This document shows positions 56,201-64,000 of a DNA stretch of 64,000 nt, piece after piece (position 1 is the first letter of the stretch; each line of letters opens with the position of its first letter). Source of the stretch: Bacteroidia bacterium (GTDB lineage: Bacteria; Bacteroidota; Bacteroidia; Chitinophagales; Chitinophagaceae); the NCBI GenBank assembly GCA_030426665.1, contig JAUHYD010000002.1, positions 303,687 to 367,686 of the forward strand, in the 5' to 3' direction. The translations under genes were made by a program, and so were the position numbers. Below the pieces are notes generated by a model. The model had not been told where the DNA came from. It made no database searches and saw nothing but the letters and a program-made list of their open reading frames with translations.

Positions 56201-59200
56201 CAACTACAGTGACGGTAAATGCACTGCCAGAGCCGATATCGGGTACAGCAGTAGTATGTAATGGCGCTACCACAACGCTATATGATTTCACTCCGGGTGG
56301 ATCATGGAGTTCAGGTAATATTCTGATTGCAGATGTAACACCTTCCGGATTAGTAACAGGAACGGGAGCGGGCCAGGCACAGATATCCTACTCTTTAAGT
56401 ACGGGTTGTCTGAAAACTCAGATAGTAACGGTTAATCCACTTCCGGGAGCAATAACGGGTACATTCTCGGTATGTGCGGGTTCGACAACTACGTTGGGTA
56501 ATCCTGACGCAGGCGGCATGTGGAGCAGCAGCAATGCATCTGTAGCTTCCGTAGATGCAGGTGGCGTAGTTACCGGCAATATGCAGGGTATGGCGACAAT
56601 CACTTACACTTTGGTTACAGGTTGTATGATAACACAAGAGGTGACGGTTAATCCTTTGCCGGGTACAATCAGCGGCCCATCTAGTGTGTGTGAGGGTTCT
56701 ACGATAACTTTAGGAAATAGTGCTACCGGTGGCTTGTGGACATCTTCTACACCGTCTATCGCGACAGTAAATGCGCTTGGTGAAGTAACGGGACAAAATG
56801 CAGGTACAACAACAATAGTATATACATTGCCAACAGGTTGTGAACGCAGCAAGGTTATAGCAGTAAATGTGACTCCTGCAATTCCATCGGGCGGTACATC
56901 TATATGTATGGGTCAGAGCACCACGCTGAGCAGCACACCTTCCGGCGGTACATGGAGCAGTGGCTCTGTGGTAACAGCGACCGTAACGGGCGGTACAGTA
57001 ACCGGAAATACTCCGGGCAATACAACAATCATGTACACATTGTCTACTGGTTGTAATTCGATGACCGCATTCACAGTAAATGCACTACCCGCAAACATTA
57101 CGGGTAATCGTCAGGTATGTGTTAACAGCACCACGTTGCTGAGCGATGCAACACCGGGCGGTACGTGGAGTTCAAGTGATCCTATAGCCGCCACTGTAGA
57201 TGGTGCCGGTAATGTAACGGGAATGAATAACGGAACATCGGTAATTACATATACATTGCCGACAGGTTGTATGCGCAGTAGTGTGGTAACGGTGAATCCA
57301 CTGCCTGCACCTATATCGGGTGTGCTGAATGTATGTTCTGGTTCTTCAACAACATTGACAGATGCGACCCCGGGCGGCACGTGGAGCACAAGTGCAGCAT
57401 CAACTGCAATGGTAGCATCTTCAGGTACCGTATCCGGTGTTAATGCCGGATCTGCGACAATATCGTATACGCTACCAACAAGTTGTTATTCGGTAGCAAC
57501 CATGATAGTAAATCCGTTGCCATCAGATATTACGGGTGCCACTGAAGTGTGCGTTGGTTCATCAATCTCGCTGTCAAATGTTACCCCCGGTGGTAGTTGG
57601 ATGTCTATGTCTCCGGGCATAGCGTCTATAGATGGCAGCGGGGTGGTAACGGGCAACGGAGCAGGAATTGCTGTAATCGTTTATAGTTTACCAACAGGCT
57701 GTCAGAAATCAATGTCTGTTCTGGTAAATCCACTGCCTGCAACTATAGTAGGCAATACAACCATATGCGAAAATACGACAACGATGTTGGGAAGCGCAAG
57801 TGCCGGTGGTACGTGGAGCAGTAGCGATGTAGCCGTAGCGACCGTAAATGTATCCGGTGTAGCGACTGGTTTGTCAGCGGGCTTCAGTATCATCACGTAT
57901 ACGTTGCCAACAACATGTAAGACAACACAATCGCTGATAGTGAACAGCTTGCCGGACGTAATCGGCGGAGACGCGACAGTATGTGCCGGTCTTACCACTA
58001 CATTGACAAATACGATAGGCGGAGGTACCTGGAGTGCAGCTACCGATGTGGCAAGGGTAGATGCTTCAGGTGAAGTTTTAGGCATCGCAGCAGGTACAAC
58101 GACCGTTACCTATGCTATAGGTAATAGTTGTTATCGCACAAAGGTAGTTACGGTAAATCCGCTGCCGGGTCTTATTGCCGGTGTAAAATCTGTGTGTCCT
58201 GAAAACACAACAGTACTGAGTAACTCCTATCCTGATGGAACATGGACCAGCGACAATAGTGTAGTGGCAGGTGTCAATGCAACAACGGGAGTAGTAACTG
58301 GCGTTACGCCGGGTGTTGCCAATATCACATATACCTTACCAACAGGTTGTATGCGCAGCAAAGCAGTTACAGTACATGCGCCGGTTGAGCCGATAACAGG
58401 AACTCTGCAGGCTTGTAAAGGAATGACGACGACATTATCGGATGTTACAACCGGAGGGGTATGGATAAGCAACAATACATCAGTTGCAACTATTGATGCA
58501 AGTGGTGCTGTGATGGGTGTTGAAATAGGTACAAGTCGTATATCATATGCAATGCCGATAGGATGTGTTTCAACAACTGTTGTGTCTGTAAACGGACTTC
58601 CTGCAAACATTACCGGAGCATCCGGAGTATGTGAGGGTTCTGTTGCAACGCTTAGTGATGCAACAACCGGAGGAAGCTGGACAAGCAGCGATGATGCGAT
58701 AGCAACAATAGATGCAACCGGCTTGGTGTCAGGAGTTGCTGCCGGAAGCGTTACGATAATGTACACAGTAAATGCAACAGGTTGTATGAAGTCACGAACA
58801 ATGATGGTGAATGCATTGCCGATGACACAGACTGTGACCGGAGGCGGAAGCTATTGTGCAGGTGGTATGGGTGTTTCTGTTGGTCTTGATGGAACTGAAT
58901 CAGGAGTAAGCTATCGTTTGATGAACAGCAGTAGTTCGGTAGTGACGATGGCTGGTACAGGAAGTACGTTAAACTTTGGTATGCAGACTGCCGGAGGTAT
59001 TTATACTGTTGCTGCCATGACAGGTGCCGGCTGCTCAGCAATGATGTCCGGCGATGCGACAGTAGTTGTAAATGCATTAGTGACGCCATCAGTAGCTGTA
59101 AGCTCAGACATGGGAGACGAAGTATGTGATGGTACCCTGACAACGTATACGGCAACAGGAGTTGATGGAGGCAGTTCGCCTACTTACACATGGAGTGTAA

Positions 59201-60174
59201 ACGGTACTGATGTAGGAGCTACAGATACTTACTCGTACACACCTGCAGACGGTGACGATGTAGTTGTGCGCTATATGAGCAGCGAAGCGTGTCCGTCAGT
59301 AGCTGAAGTTTCGGCGATGATTCGCATGCATGTAATTGCCAACGAGACACCATCAATATCAGTGATGTCAGTAAATGGCGATTCACTATGTCAGGGAGAT
59401 ATGGCGTACTTCAACACGACGATAGCGCATGGTGGCGATGCTCCTTCATACACATGGATAGTAGGAGGAAGTATTGTTTCAACAGCAACAGGTTCCAGCT
59501 ACAGCTACATGCCTACAAAAGGCGAAACAGTAGTATGTCGTCTGAACAGCAACTATGCATGTGTCACTGGTAACAATGTTTCAAGTAATGTGATCAACTT
59601 GCGTGTAGACAGCCTGTACATTCCTGAAGTAGAGGTTATTGCTCATCCTGGAACTATAGTAGAAGAAGGCCAGCAGGTAGAGTTTACAACTGTTGTAAGC
59701 AAGGCCGGCGATGCGCCAACTTATCAATGGTTTATCAACAATGTAGCGATACCCGGTGAAACAGGAACTACATTTATGTACAGTGAGTTTAACGATGGCG
59801 ATTCTGTAACGTGTAAAGTTGTTGGTACCGGACATTGTGGTAAAGAGACTATCAACTCGGTAGTATTGAGTGTAGGTCCTGCAACAGGAATTGCACAGAC
59901 AGGCTGGAGTGCAAGTGATTTTCGCCTGATGCCGAACCCAAACAGCGGAACGTTTGTTCTGTCGGGCAATCTTGGCAGCGCAGCTGAAGAGACTGTATCT
60001 GTACAGATAACAGACATGCTGGGTCAGGTAGTATACAATAATGTACTACGTGTACAGAATGGTAGCGTAAATGAGCGTATATCGTTGAGTGGAGCGCTTG
60101 CTAACGGTATGTATATGCTGAATGTAAGCAACGGTGCTGAACGCAAAGTATTCCACTTCGTATTGAAGCAGTAA
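53206..60174 (+). CDS. giant Big-2-like Ig-repeat adhesin with T9SS sorting domain
   Basis: A 2,322-residue surface protein. It has an N-terminal signal segment (about 15-33), a discoidin-like domain (NVALTATATHSGGG ... IVLYKSNRPMTTCQMQYWNG ... HREIQVWL, about 35-165), an Ig-like module, and about 19 Big-2-like repeats of 72 residues (GGTWSSS ... VATV ... G.VTG ... ITYTL.TGC). A jelly-roll module (about 430-590; FEAGLSGWTVDN ... WWYLDNISV) interrupts repeats 2 and 3. Four more Ig-like modules and a T9SS domain (FRLMPNPNSGTFVLSG ... GMYMLNV) close it. Likely a long stalk adhesin (inference). A terminator follows at 60200. Confidence 0.93.
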   Translation: MYQVYKLRQLLKYLRVSIVFFLFFFANGRVTAQTNVALTATATHSGGGSTTYGPANYNDGTIAAHSGCTSSATPWGWVSSNGWIEYTWSSEVTFNKIVLYKSNRPMTTCQMQYWNGSAYVTFLSYSGSTCTQDSVEFDAITTTRLRFNTVAGSSNPNHREIQVWLTAPPPPTITGTTTYCEGGTISLTASSDAPDAYYVWTGPSSFSFTGATMSLTSAALSNAGTYSCTVASGSTGAASDPATTVISINPKPSVSTGTTEVCEGQMSTLVNATGGGTWISEDGGVASVNSGTGEVTAITAGTASILYRLTSTGCERSTVVTVNPLPAPITGSAGVCFGFSTDLDNSDIGGTWSSGTPGVATVDASTGVVSSFAVGVAPIAYTLSNGCQRILNVSVNPLPEVTVTPTGPTTICLDETTSVSAVSPDPLFAVLYQNFEAGLSGWTVDNTTGGPANFWQIVNTGSSAAGIAGDGSQMAQCAPFFSLTGSILTSTSFSTVGFGSATLSFNQHLLSDGSETTVSVEYSVGGGPWTTLASQVGDVIGSGAWSAGSPEFSMALPAGAIGQSDVRLRWNYNGASFWWYLDNISVDAALPASTFEWSGAFGLSCTTCTNPDVTPTGTGANTYNITVTSSAGCTTTEDITVNVNPLPNPISGNLNTCVGTTNMLSSTSAGGTWSSSNPAVATISAAGAMTGISTGTTSITYTLSTGCKTISVATVAPAPAAITGMPTVCEGQATALSHSSIGGVWSSSMTSVATVNSFGAVSGIAAGTSMITYTLPSGCTVWQPVTVNATPAAIAGADEVCSASSVTFTNVTSGGFWSSSSAATASVSSAGVVTGGDAGIAIITYTMPTSCYVTKPIQVNPLPATIGGATEVCVGSTAMVTNSTSGGTWSGTVIPFATVSASGIVTGYAAGVITTTYTLSTGCQVTHPFTINALPSNITGLTEVCEEDLIALSSSPSGGTWSSSSPTKLSIDGGSGVATGVDAGVVTVNYTLSTGCSQSTTVTVNALPEPISGTAVVCNGATTTLYDFTPGGSWSSGNILIADVTPSGLVTGTGAGQAQISYSLSTGCLKTQIVTVNPLPGAITGTFSVCAGSTTTLGNPDAGGMWSSSNASVASVDAGGVVTGNMQGMATITYTLVTGCMITQEVTVNPLPGTISGPSSVCEGSTITLGNSATGGLWTSSTPSIATVNALGEVTGQNAGTTTIVYTLPTGCERSKVIAVNVTPAIPSGGTSICMGQSTTLSSTPSGGTWSSGSVVTATVTGGTVTGNTPGNTTIMYTLSTGCNSMTAFTVNALPANITGNRQVCVNSTTLLSDATPGGTWSSSDPIAATVDGAGNVTGMNNGTSVITYTLPTGCMRSSVVTVNPLPAPISGVLNVCSGSSTTLTDATPGGTWSTSAASTAMVASSGTVSGVNAGSATISYTLPTSCYSVATMIVNPLPSDITGATEVCVGSSISLSNVTPGGSWMSMSPGIASIDGSGVVTGNGAGIAVIVYSLPTGCQKSMSVLVNPLPATIVGNTTICENTTTMLGSASAGGTWSSSDVAVATVNVSGVATGLSAGFSIITYTLPTTCKTTQSLIVNSLPDVIGGDATVCAGLTTTLTNTIGGGTWSAATDVARVDASGEVLGIAAGTTTVTYAIGNSCYRTKVVTVNPLPGLIAGVKSVCPENTTVLSNSYPDGTWTSDNSVVAGVNATTGVVTGVTPGVANITYTLPTGCMRSKAVTVHAPVEPITGTLQACKGMTTTLSDVTTGGVWISNNTSVATIDASGAVMGVEIGTSRISYAMPIGCVSTTVVSVNGLPANITGASGVCEGSVATLSDATTGGSWTSSDDAIATIDATGLVSGVAAGSVTIMYTVNATGCMKSRTMMVNALPMTQTVTGGGSYCAGGMGVSVGLDGTESGVSYRLMNSSSSVVTMAGTGSTLNFGMQTAGGIYTVAAMTGAGCSAMMSGDATVVVNALVTPSVAVSSDMGDEVCDGTLTTYTATGVDGGSSPTYTWSVNGTDVGATDTYSYTPADGDDVVVRYMSSEACPSVAEVSAMIRMHVIANETPSISVMSVNGDSLCQGDMAYFNTTIAHGGDAPSYTWIVGGSIVSTATGSSYSYMPTKGETVVCRLNSNYACVTGNNVSSNVINLRVDSLYIPEVEVIAHPGTIVEEGQQVEFTTVVSKAGDAPTYQWFINNVAIPGETGTTFMYSEFNDGDSVTCKVVGTGHCGKETINSVVLSVGPATGIAQTGWSASDFRLMPNPNSGTFVLSGNLGSAAEETVSVQITDMLGQVVYNNVLRVQNGSVNERISLSGALANGMYMLNVSNGAERKVFHFVLKQ
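54500..56623. repeat. 2.1-kb direct repeat, copy 1
   Basis: Collinear with 61877-64000 at a fixed offset of 7,377 bp without a visible gap; the match is high with scattered, mostly synonymous changes, and some stretches (for example around 54900-55010) are identical over about 100 bp. The left boundary fades below 54500. Confidence 0.85.
55138..58815 (+). repeat. tandem array of about 17 Big-2-like repeats (~216 bp each)
   Basis: Repeats 3-19 of the adhesin run head to tail, each about 72 codons, with a common linker (PLPxxIxG), a mid-repeat GGTWSSS and an end TYTLxTGC. Each unit starts with a Cys a few residues after the linker and ends with a Cys, so each may form one disulfide. Confidence 0.8.
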
Positions 60175-60199
60175 TAGCTTTTAATTTACATTTTAAGTC

Positions 60200-60230
60200 A
60201 AACAGGGTGCGAATTATCGCACCCTGTTTT
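60200..60230 (+). terminator. terminator of the giant adhesin gene
   Basis: Perfect 13-bp stem AAACAGGGTGCGA with its complement at 60217-60229, loop ATTA, followed by T. It starts 26 nt past the stop codon. Confidence 0.85.
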
Positions 60231-60588
60231 GGTTAGTTTAAATCATCTTAGTGTAATATTTAATTACAAATGGATGCAATTATATTAAGTAATTAAATAT
60301 TTTAATTCAAATTCTATTTAATATGTAATGGTGTAATTCAATACTTATTTTTTTCTGGCTTGCAAAGCGCCATCAGAAATATTTGTTTAATTGAATTATT
60401 GATATTTAGGCGGTTATAGTTCATTGTTTTGTTTATGTTTGTTTTGTGCTAATAAATTAACTGCAGATTAATAATGATATTTTATTTTAAAAATGTCAGC
60501 AGATTAACTATTTTAGCTATCAATAGAATCAGATATATTGCTGGTATTAAACAAGTAGAAATCTATTATCAAATATAAAAGTGTAGTT
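60231..60588. other. AT-rich leader region of the second adhesin gene
   Basis: About 358 bp, very AT-rich, with no accepted gene or exact promoter box. It resembles the AT-rich stretch ahead of 53206 in composition. Confidence 0.4.
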
Positions 60589-63500
60589 ATGAAGAAACTT
60601 TACATCCTGTTGATGATCAGCTGTTTAAGCTTTGTTTCATCCGCACAAATCACATTGACTTTTGAAGAGACTTTTCCCGCAGGGACTGCATCGTCTGCCC
60701 TGTGTTCTTCATGGAATGCCTACCGGGCAACGTTGCTTGCTACTCACGACTATACCGGCTTCAAAATGAGTGGAAGTGCGGACGTAACCGGTATCACGTG
60801 TACTAATCCTACCGTTGCTGCTGCAGTAGCAAATGCATTGAGGACGGCAGGCACTTATACCGGGTCTTCAGATGGTCAGACATGGAGCGTTGGAAATTGT
60901 GGAGGTGTTGCTTTAAGTAATGGGCCTCTTTGTAGTTGTGGATCTGATTATGTGATTAGACCATGTATCGCAAATAGTAATTGGGGGGGCATGGGTACAG
61001 CAAATTGTGGCGGACCAACGCAAACAATGAAACTTGAGTTCTTCTATAACCCTCCTTGTTCTGACCCCCCGGCAAGTACCGGTGCAATGTCTATGTGCAT
61101 TGGAGGAACGAGTACATTGTCAAATACGGAACCCGATGGCACCTGGAGCAGTGGTGCAACCGGAGTTGCCACCGTTGATGCAACAACCGGAGTTGTTACA
61201 GGGGTTTCAGCTGGTACTGCGTCCATCACTTACATGGTTCTTGGTGGATGTAAAAGTTCTGTTGTAGTTACAATAAATGCCAAACCAACGGTTGCAAGTA
61301 TTTCGTCTTCAACACCAGTTTTATGTGCCGGTGATGATGTTACTTTTTCGTCTGGTGCAACCACAGGTACTGGTAGCATCAGTTCTTACAATTGGTCAGG
61401 GCCAGGTGGTTATACTGCAACAACATCTACTTCTTCGGTTGTGTTTACAACCTCTTTACCAACAGAAAGTGGTGCCTATAGTTTGACGGTAACTTATCCC
61501 GGCAGTGGATGTGTGAGTAATCCAGTGATAACTTCTCCTGTTGACGTTCAACCTACACCGGACGCTATTTCCGGTCCTGCGGGAGTTTGTGTTGGCCAGA
61601 CGGCGACATACAGTAGCACAACACCCGGCTGTTTATGGTCCTCCGCCAACCTTGCAATTGCCAGCGTTGCTTCAGGTTCAGGGGTGGTAACAGGAGTTTC
61701 CGGAGGTTTAGCAACAATTATATGCACAGGTGCAAATTCATGTAGTACTACTCGAGTAATAGATGTAAATCCTAATCCGGAATTGACCGTTTCGGCAACG
61801 GGACCCTCAACTATTTGCATGGGAGAAACAACATCTATTAATGCGGCGTCTCCTAATCCTACATTTGCAATCTTAAGTCAGAACTTTGAAGGTGGCCTAT
61901 CGGGTTGGACAGTTGACAATACAACAGGTAGTCCTGCCAACTTCTGGCAAATAGTAAATACGGGTAGCTCGGCAGCAGGTATAGCCGGTGATGGAAGCCA
62001 AATGGCACAGTGTGCACCATTCTTTAGTTTGACGGGGTCTATACTCACATCGACTTCGTTTTCTACTGTTGGTTATGGTTCCGCAATTTTGTCATTTAAT
62101 CAGCATCTGCTTTCTGATGGTTCGGAAACCACTGTGTCTGTTGAATATTCTGTTGGCGGAGGTCCATGGACTACTCTTGCAAGTCAGGTTGGTGACGTTA
62201 TCGGTTCCGGTGCATGGAGTGCCGGTTCGCCTGAGTTCAGTATGGCGTTGCCTGCCGGTGCAATTGGTCAATCAGATGTGAGATTGCGTTGGAATTATAA
62301 TGGTGCTTCTTTCTGGTGGTACCTGGATAATATATCTGTAGATGCTGCGTTGCCTGCTTCTACTTTTGAATGGAGTGGCGCATTCGGTTTGTCATGTACT
62401 ACCTGCACTAATCCGGATGTGACACCAACCGGAACTGGTGCCAATACTTACAATATTACAGTTACCAGTAGTGCCGGATGTACTACAACCGATGCAGCGA
62501 CAGTAAATGTAAATCCATTACCTAACCCTATTTCGGGTAATTTGAATACGTGCGTTGGTACTACCAATATGTTAAGCAGTACGTCAGCCGGTGGTACCTG
62601 GAGCAGCAGCAACCCTGCAGTAGCTACCATATCCGCTGTCGGTGCTATGACAGGAATATCAACAGGAACAACATCAATTACTTATACATTATCTACGGGA
62701 TGTAAGACAATTTCAGTGGCTACAGTAGCTCCTGCGCCTGCAGCGGTTACGGGTACACCTACAGTTTGTGAAGGTCAGGCGACGGCGTTGAGTCATAGTA
62801 GTATAGGCGGTGTATGGAGCAGTTCCATGACATCGGCAGCGACTGTTAATTCTTTTGGAGCGGTGAGCGGCATAGCAGCTGGAACATCAATGATAACCTA
62901 TACACTTCCTTCGGGCTGTACCGTATGGCAACCGGTTACTGTAAATGCGACTCCGGCTGCCATTGCAGGTGCCGACGAGGTTTGTTCTGCATCATCAGTA
63001 ACGTTTACTGATGCTACTTCCGGTGGATTCTGGAGCAGTAGTTCAGCAGCAACAGCGTCAGTTAGTTCAGCTGGTGTTGTAACAGGCGGCGATGCAGGAA
63101 TATCTATTATTACGTACACCATGCCGACCACATGTTATGTGACGAAACCGATACAGGTAAATCCGTTACCCGCTACTATTGGCGGCGCGACAGAAGTATG
63201 TGTTGGTAGCACAGCCATGGTAACGAACAGTAGCTCCGGCGGAACCTGGAGCGGAACGGTTATTCCGTTTGCCACTGTGTCTGCATCAGGAACAGTTACT
63301 GGATATGCTGCAGGCGTGATTACTACTACATATACATTGTCTACGGGTTGTCAGGTGACGCATCCGTTTACGATAAATGCTTTGCCTTCAAATATTACCG
63401 GTCTCACAGAAGTGTGTGAGGAAGATTTAATCGCATTGAGCAGCAGCCCTTCGGGCGGAACCTGGTCAAGCAGCTCACCAACGAAGCTATCTATTGACGG

Positions 63501-64000
63501 TGGCTCGGGAGTAGCGACCGGTGTGGATGCTGGTGTTGTAACAGTTAATTATACGCTTTCTACCGGTTGTAGCCAATCAACAACAGTAACCGTAAATGCA
63601 CTGCCTGAACCAATATCCGGTACAGCAGTAGTATGTAATGGTGCTACAACAACGCTATATGATTTCATTCCGGGAGGATCATGGAGTTCAGGAAATATCC
63701 TGATTGCAGATGTAACACCTTCCGGATTAGTTACGGGAACCGGAGCTGGTCAGGCACAGATATCCTACTCTTTAAGTACGGGTTGTCTGAAAACACAGAT
63801 AGTAACGGTAAACCCACTTCCGGGAGCGATTACCGGTATCTTCTCAGTATGTGCGGGTTCGACAACTACGTTGGGTAATCCTGATGCAGGTGGCATGTGG
63901 AGCAGCAGCAATGCCTCTGTAGCCTCTGTAGATGCAGGTGGCGTAGTTACCGGCAATATGCAGGGTATGGCGACAATCACTTACACTTTGGTTACAGGTT
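60589..64000 (+). CDS. second Big-2-like Ig-repeat adhesin (C-terminus outside window)
   Basis: At least 1,137 codons, open to the window edge. It starts MKKLYILLMISCLSFVSSAQ, a clean signal peptide. A unique Cys-rich N-terminal domain follows (about 20-160; CSSWNAYRATL, GNCGGVALSNGPLCSCGSDYVIRP), different from the discoidin-like start of the previous protein. One Big-2-like repeat, an Ig-like module (SYNWSGPGGYTA), another repeat, the same jelly-roll module and at least seven Big-2-like repeats come next. From about residue 430 it nearly duplicates the neighbouring protein. A T9SS end is expected but not visible. Confidence 0.88.
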   Translation, partial: MKKLYILLMISCLSFVSSAQITLTFEETFPAGTASSALCSSWNAYRATLLATHDYTGFKMSGSADVTGITCTNPTVAAAVANALRTAGTYTGSSDGQTWSVGNCGGVALSNGPLCSCGSDYVIRPCIANSNWGGMGTANCGGPTQTMKLEFFYNPPCSDPPASTGAMSMCIGGTSTLSNTEPDGTWSSGATGVATVDATTGVVTGVSAGTASITYMVLGGCKSSVVVTINAKPTVASISSSTPVLCAGDDVTFSSGATTGTGSISSYNWSGPGGYTATTSTSSVVFTTSLPTESGAYSLTVTYPGSGCVSNPVITSPVDVQPTPDAISGPAGVCVGQTATYSSTTPGCLWSSANLAIASVASGSGVVTGVSGGLATIICTGANSCSTTRVIDVNPNPELTVSATGPSTICMGETTSINAASPNPTFAILSQNFEGGLSGWTVDNTTGSPANFWQIVNTGSSAAGIAGDGSQMAQCAPFFSLTGSILTSTSFSTVGYGSAILSFNQHLLSDGSETTVSVEYSVGGGPWTTLASQVGDVIGSGAWSAGSPEFSMALPAGAIGQSDVRLRWNYNGASFWWYLDNISVDAALPASTFEWSGAFGLSCTTCTNPDVTPTGTGANTYNITVTSSAGCTTTDAATVNVNPLPNPISGNLNTCVGTTNMLSSTSAGGTWSSSNPAVATISAVGAMTGISTGTTSITYTLSTGCKTISVATVAPAPAAVTGTPTVCEGQATALSHSSIGGVWSSSMTSAATVNSFGAVSGIAAGTSMITYTLPSGCTVWQPVTVNATPAAIAGADEVCSASSVTFTDATSGGFWSSSSAATASVSSAGVVTGGDAGISIITYTMPTTCYVTKPIQVNPLPATIGGATEVCVGSTAMVTNSSSGGTWSGTVIPFATVSASGTVTGYAAGVITTTYTLSTGCQVTHPFTINALPSNITGLTEVCEEDLIALSSSPSGGTWSSSSPTKLSIDGGSGVATGVDAGVVTVNYTLSTGCSQSTTVTVNALPEPISGTAVVCNGATTTLYDFIPGGSWSSGNILIADVTPSGLVTGTGAGQAQISYSLSTGCLKTQIVTVNPLPGAITGIFSVCAGSTTTLGNPDAGGMWSSSNASVASVDAGGVVTGNMQGMATITYTLVTG
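61877..64000. repeat. 2.1-kb direct repeat, copy 2 (continues past window)
   Basis: Partner of 54500-56623. It is still aligned at the window's last base, so the repeat is longer than seen here. Confidence 0.85.

Noticed and set aside
54500..58815. CRISPR-like array in the adhesin gene
   Set aside because: The 216-bp repeats are coding, in frame and diverged; there are no short identical repeats with unique spacers. No CRISPR array was seen in the window.

Overview
The window looks like chromosomal DNA from a member of the Bacteroidota, most likely in or near the family Chitinophagaceae (inference). The signs are: the rpmB-rpmG-DUF4295 ribosomal cluster; several secreted proteins with type IX secretion (T9SS) C-terminal sorting domains; a bacillithiol deacetylase (BshB1); menaquinone synthesis by the futalosine route (MqnE); DUF2911 and DUF4919 proteins; and repeated matches to the Bacteroidota -7 promoter box TAnnTTTG.

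Layout. 1-22.8 kb is mostly housekeeping: an ABC-F ATPase (cut by the window edge), an alpha/beta hydrolase with a membrane glycosyltransferase, DNA polymerase III alpha (dnaE), a RicT/PSP1-like protein, BshB1, the L28/L33/DUF4295 operon, RF3, DNA polymerase III delta', AnmK, a carbonic anhydrase with a SulP transporter, RecR, a FAD oxidoreductase and DapF. 22.9-39.6 kb mixes secreted T9SS cargo (a 1,879-residue subtilase and two NHL-repeat proteins) with a KefB-type antiporter, peptide deformylase, MqnE and AroQ.

39.7-47.5 kb is an accessory segment between an intact tRNA-Ser(UGA) gene and an 82/85-identical, damaged second copy of it. It holds a TolB/TPR/AraC one-component regulator, two small envelope proteins, a lipoprotein hydrolase, small membrane proteins and a protein with weak resemblance to barnase/EndoU-type nucleases. 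Related terminator hairpins and GGGA-loop hairpin repeats are scattered through it. No integrase or transposase was seen.

47.5-64 kb is a surface-protein locus: a TPR protein ending in a kinase-like dimerisation hairpin without an ATPase domain, a SprB-repeat T9SS protein, a 2,322-residue adhesin-like protein with about 19 Big-2-like Ig repeats, and the start of a second such protein. The last two share a collinear, gap-free direct repeat of about 2.1 kb at an offset of exactly 7,377 bp. This repeat and the tRNA-Ser-bounded segment are the most unusual structures here.
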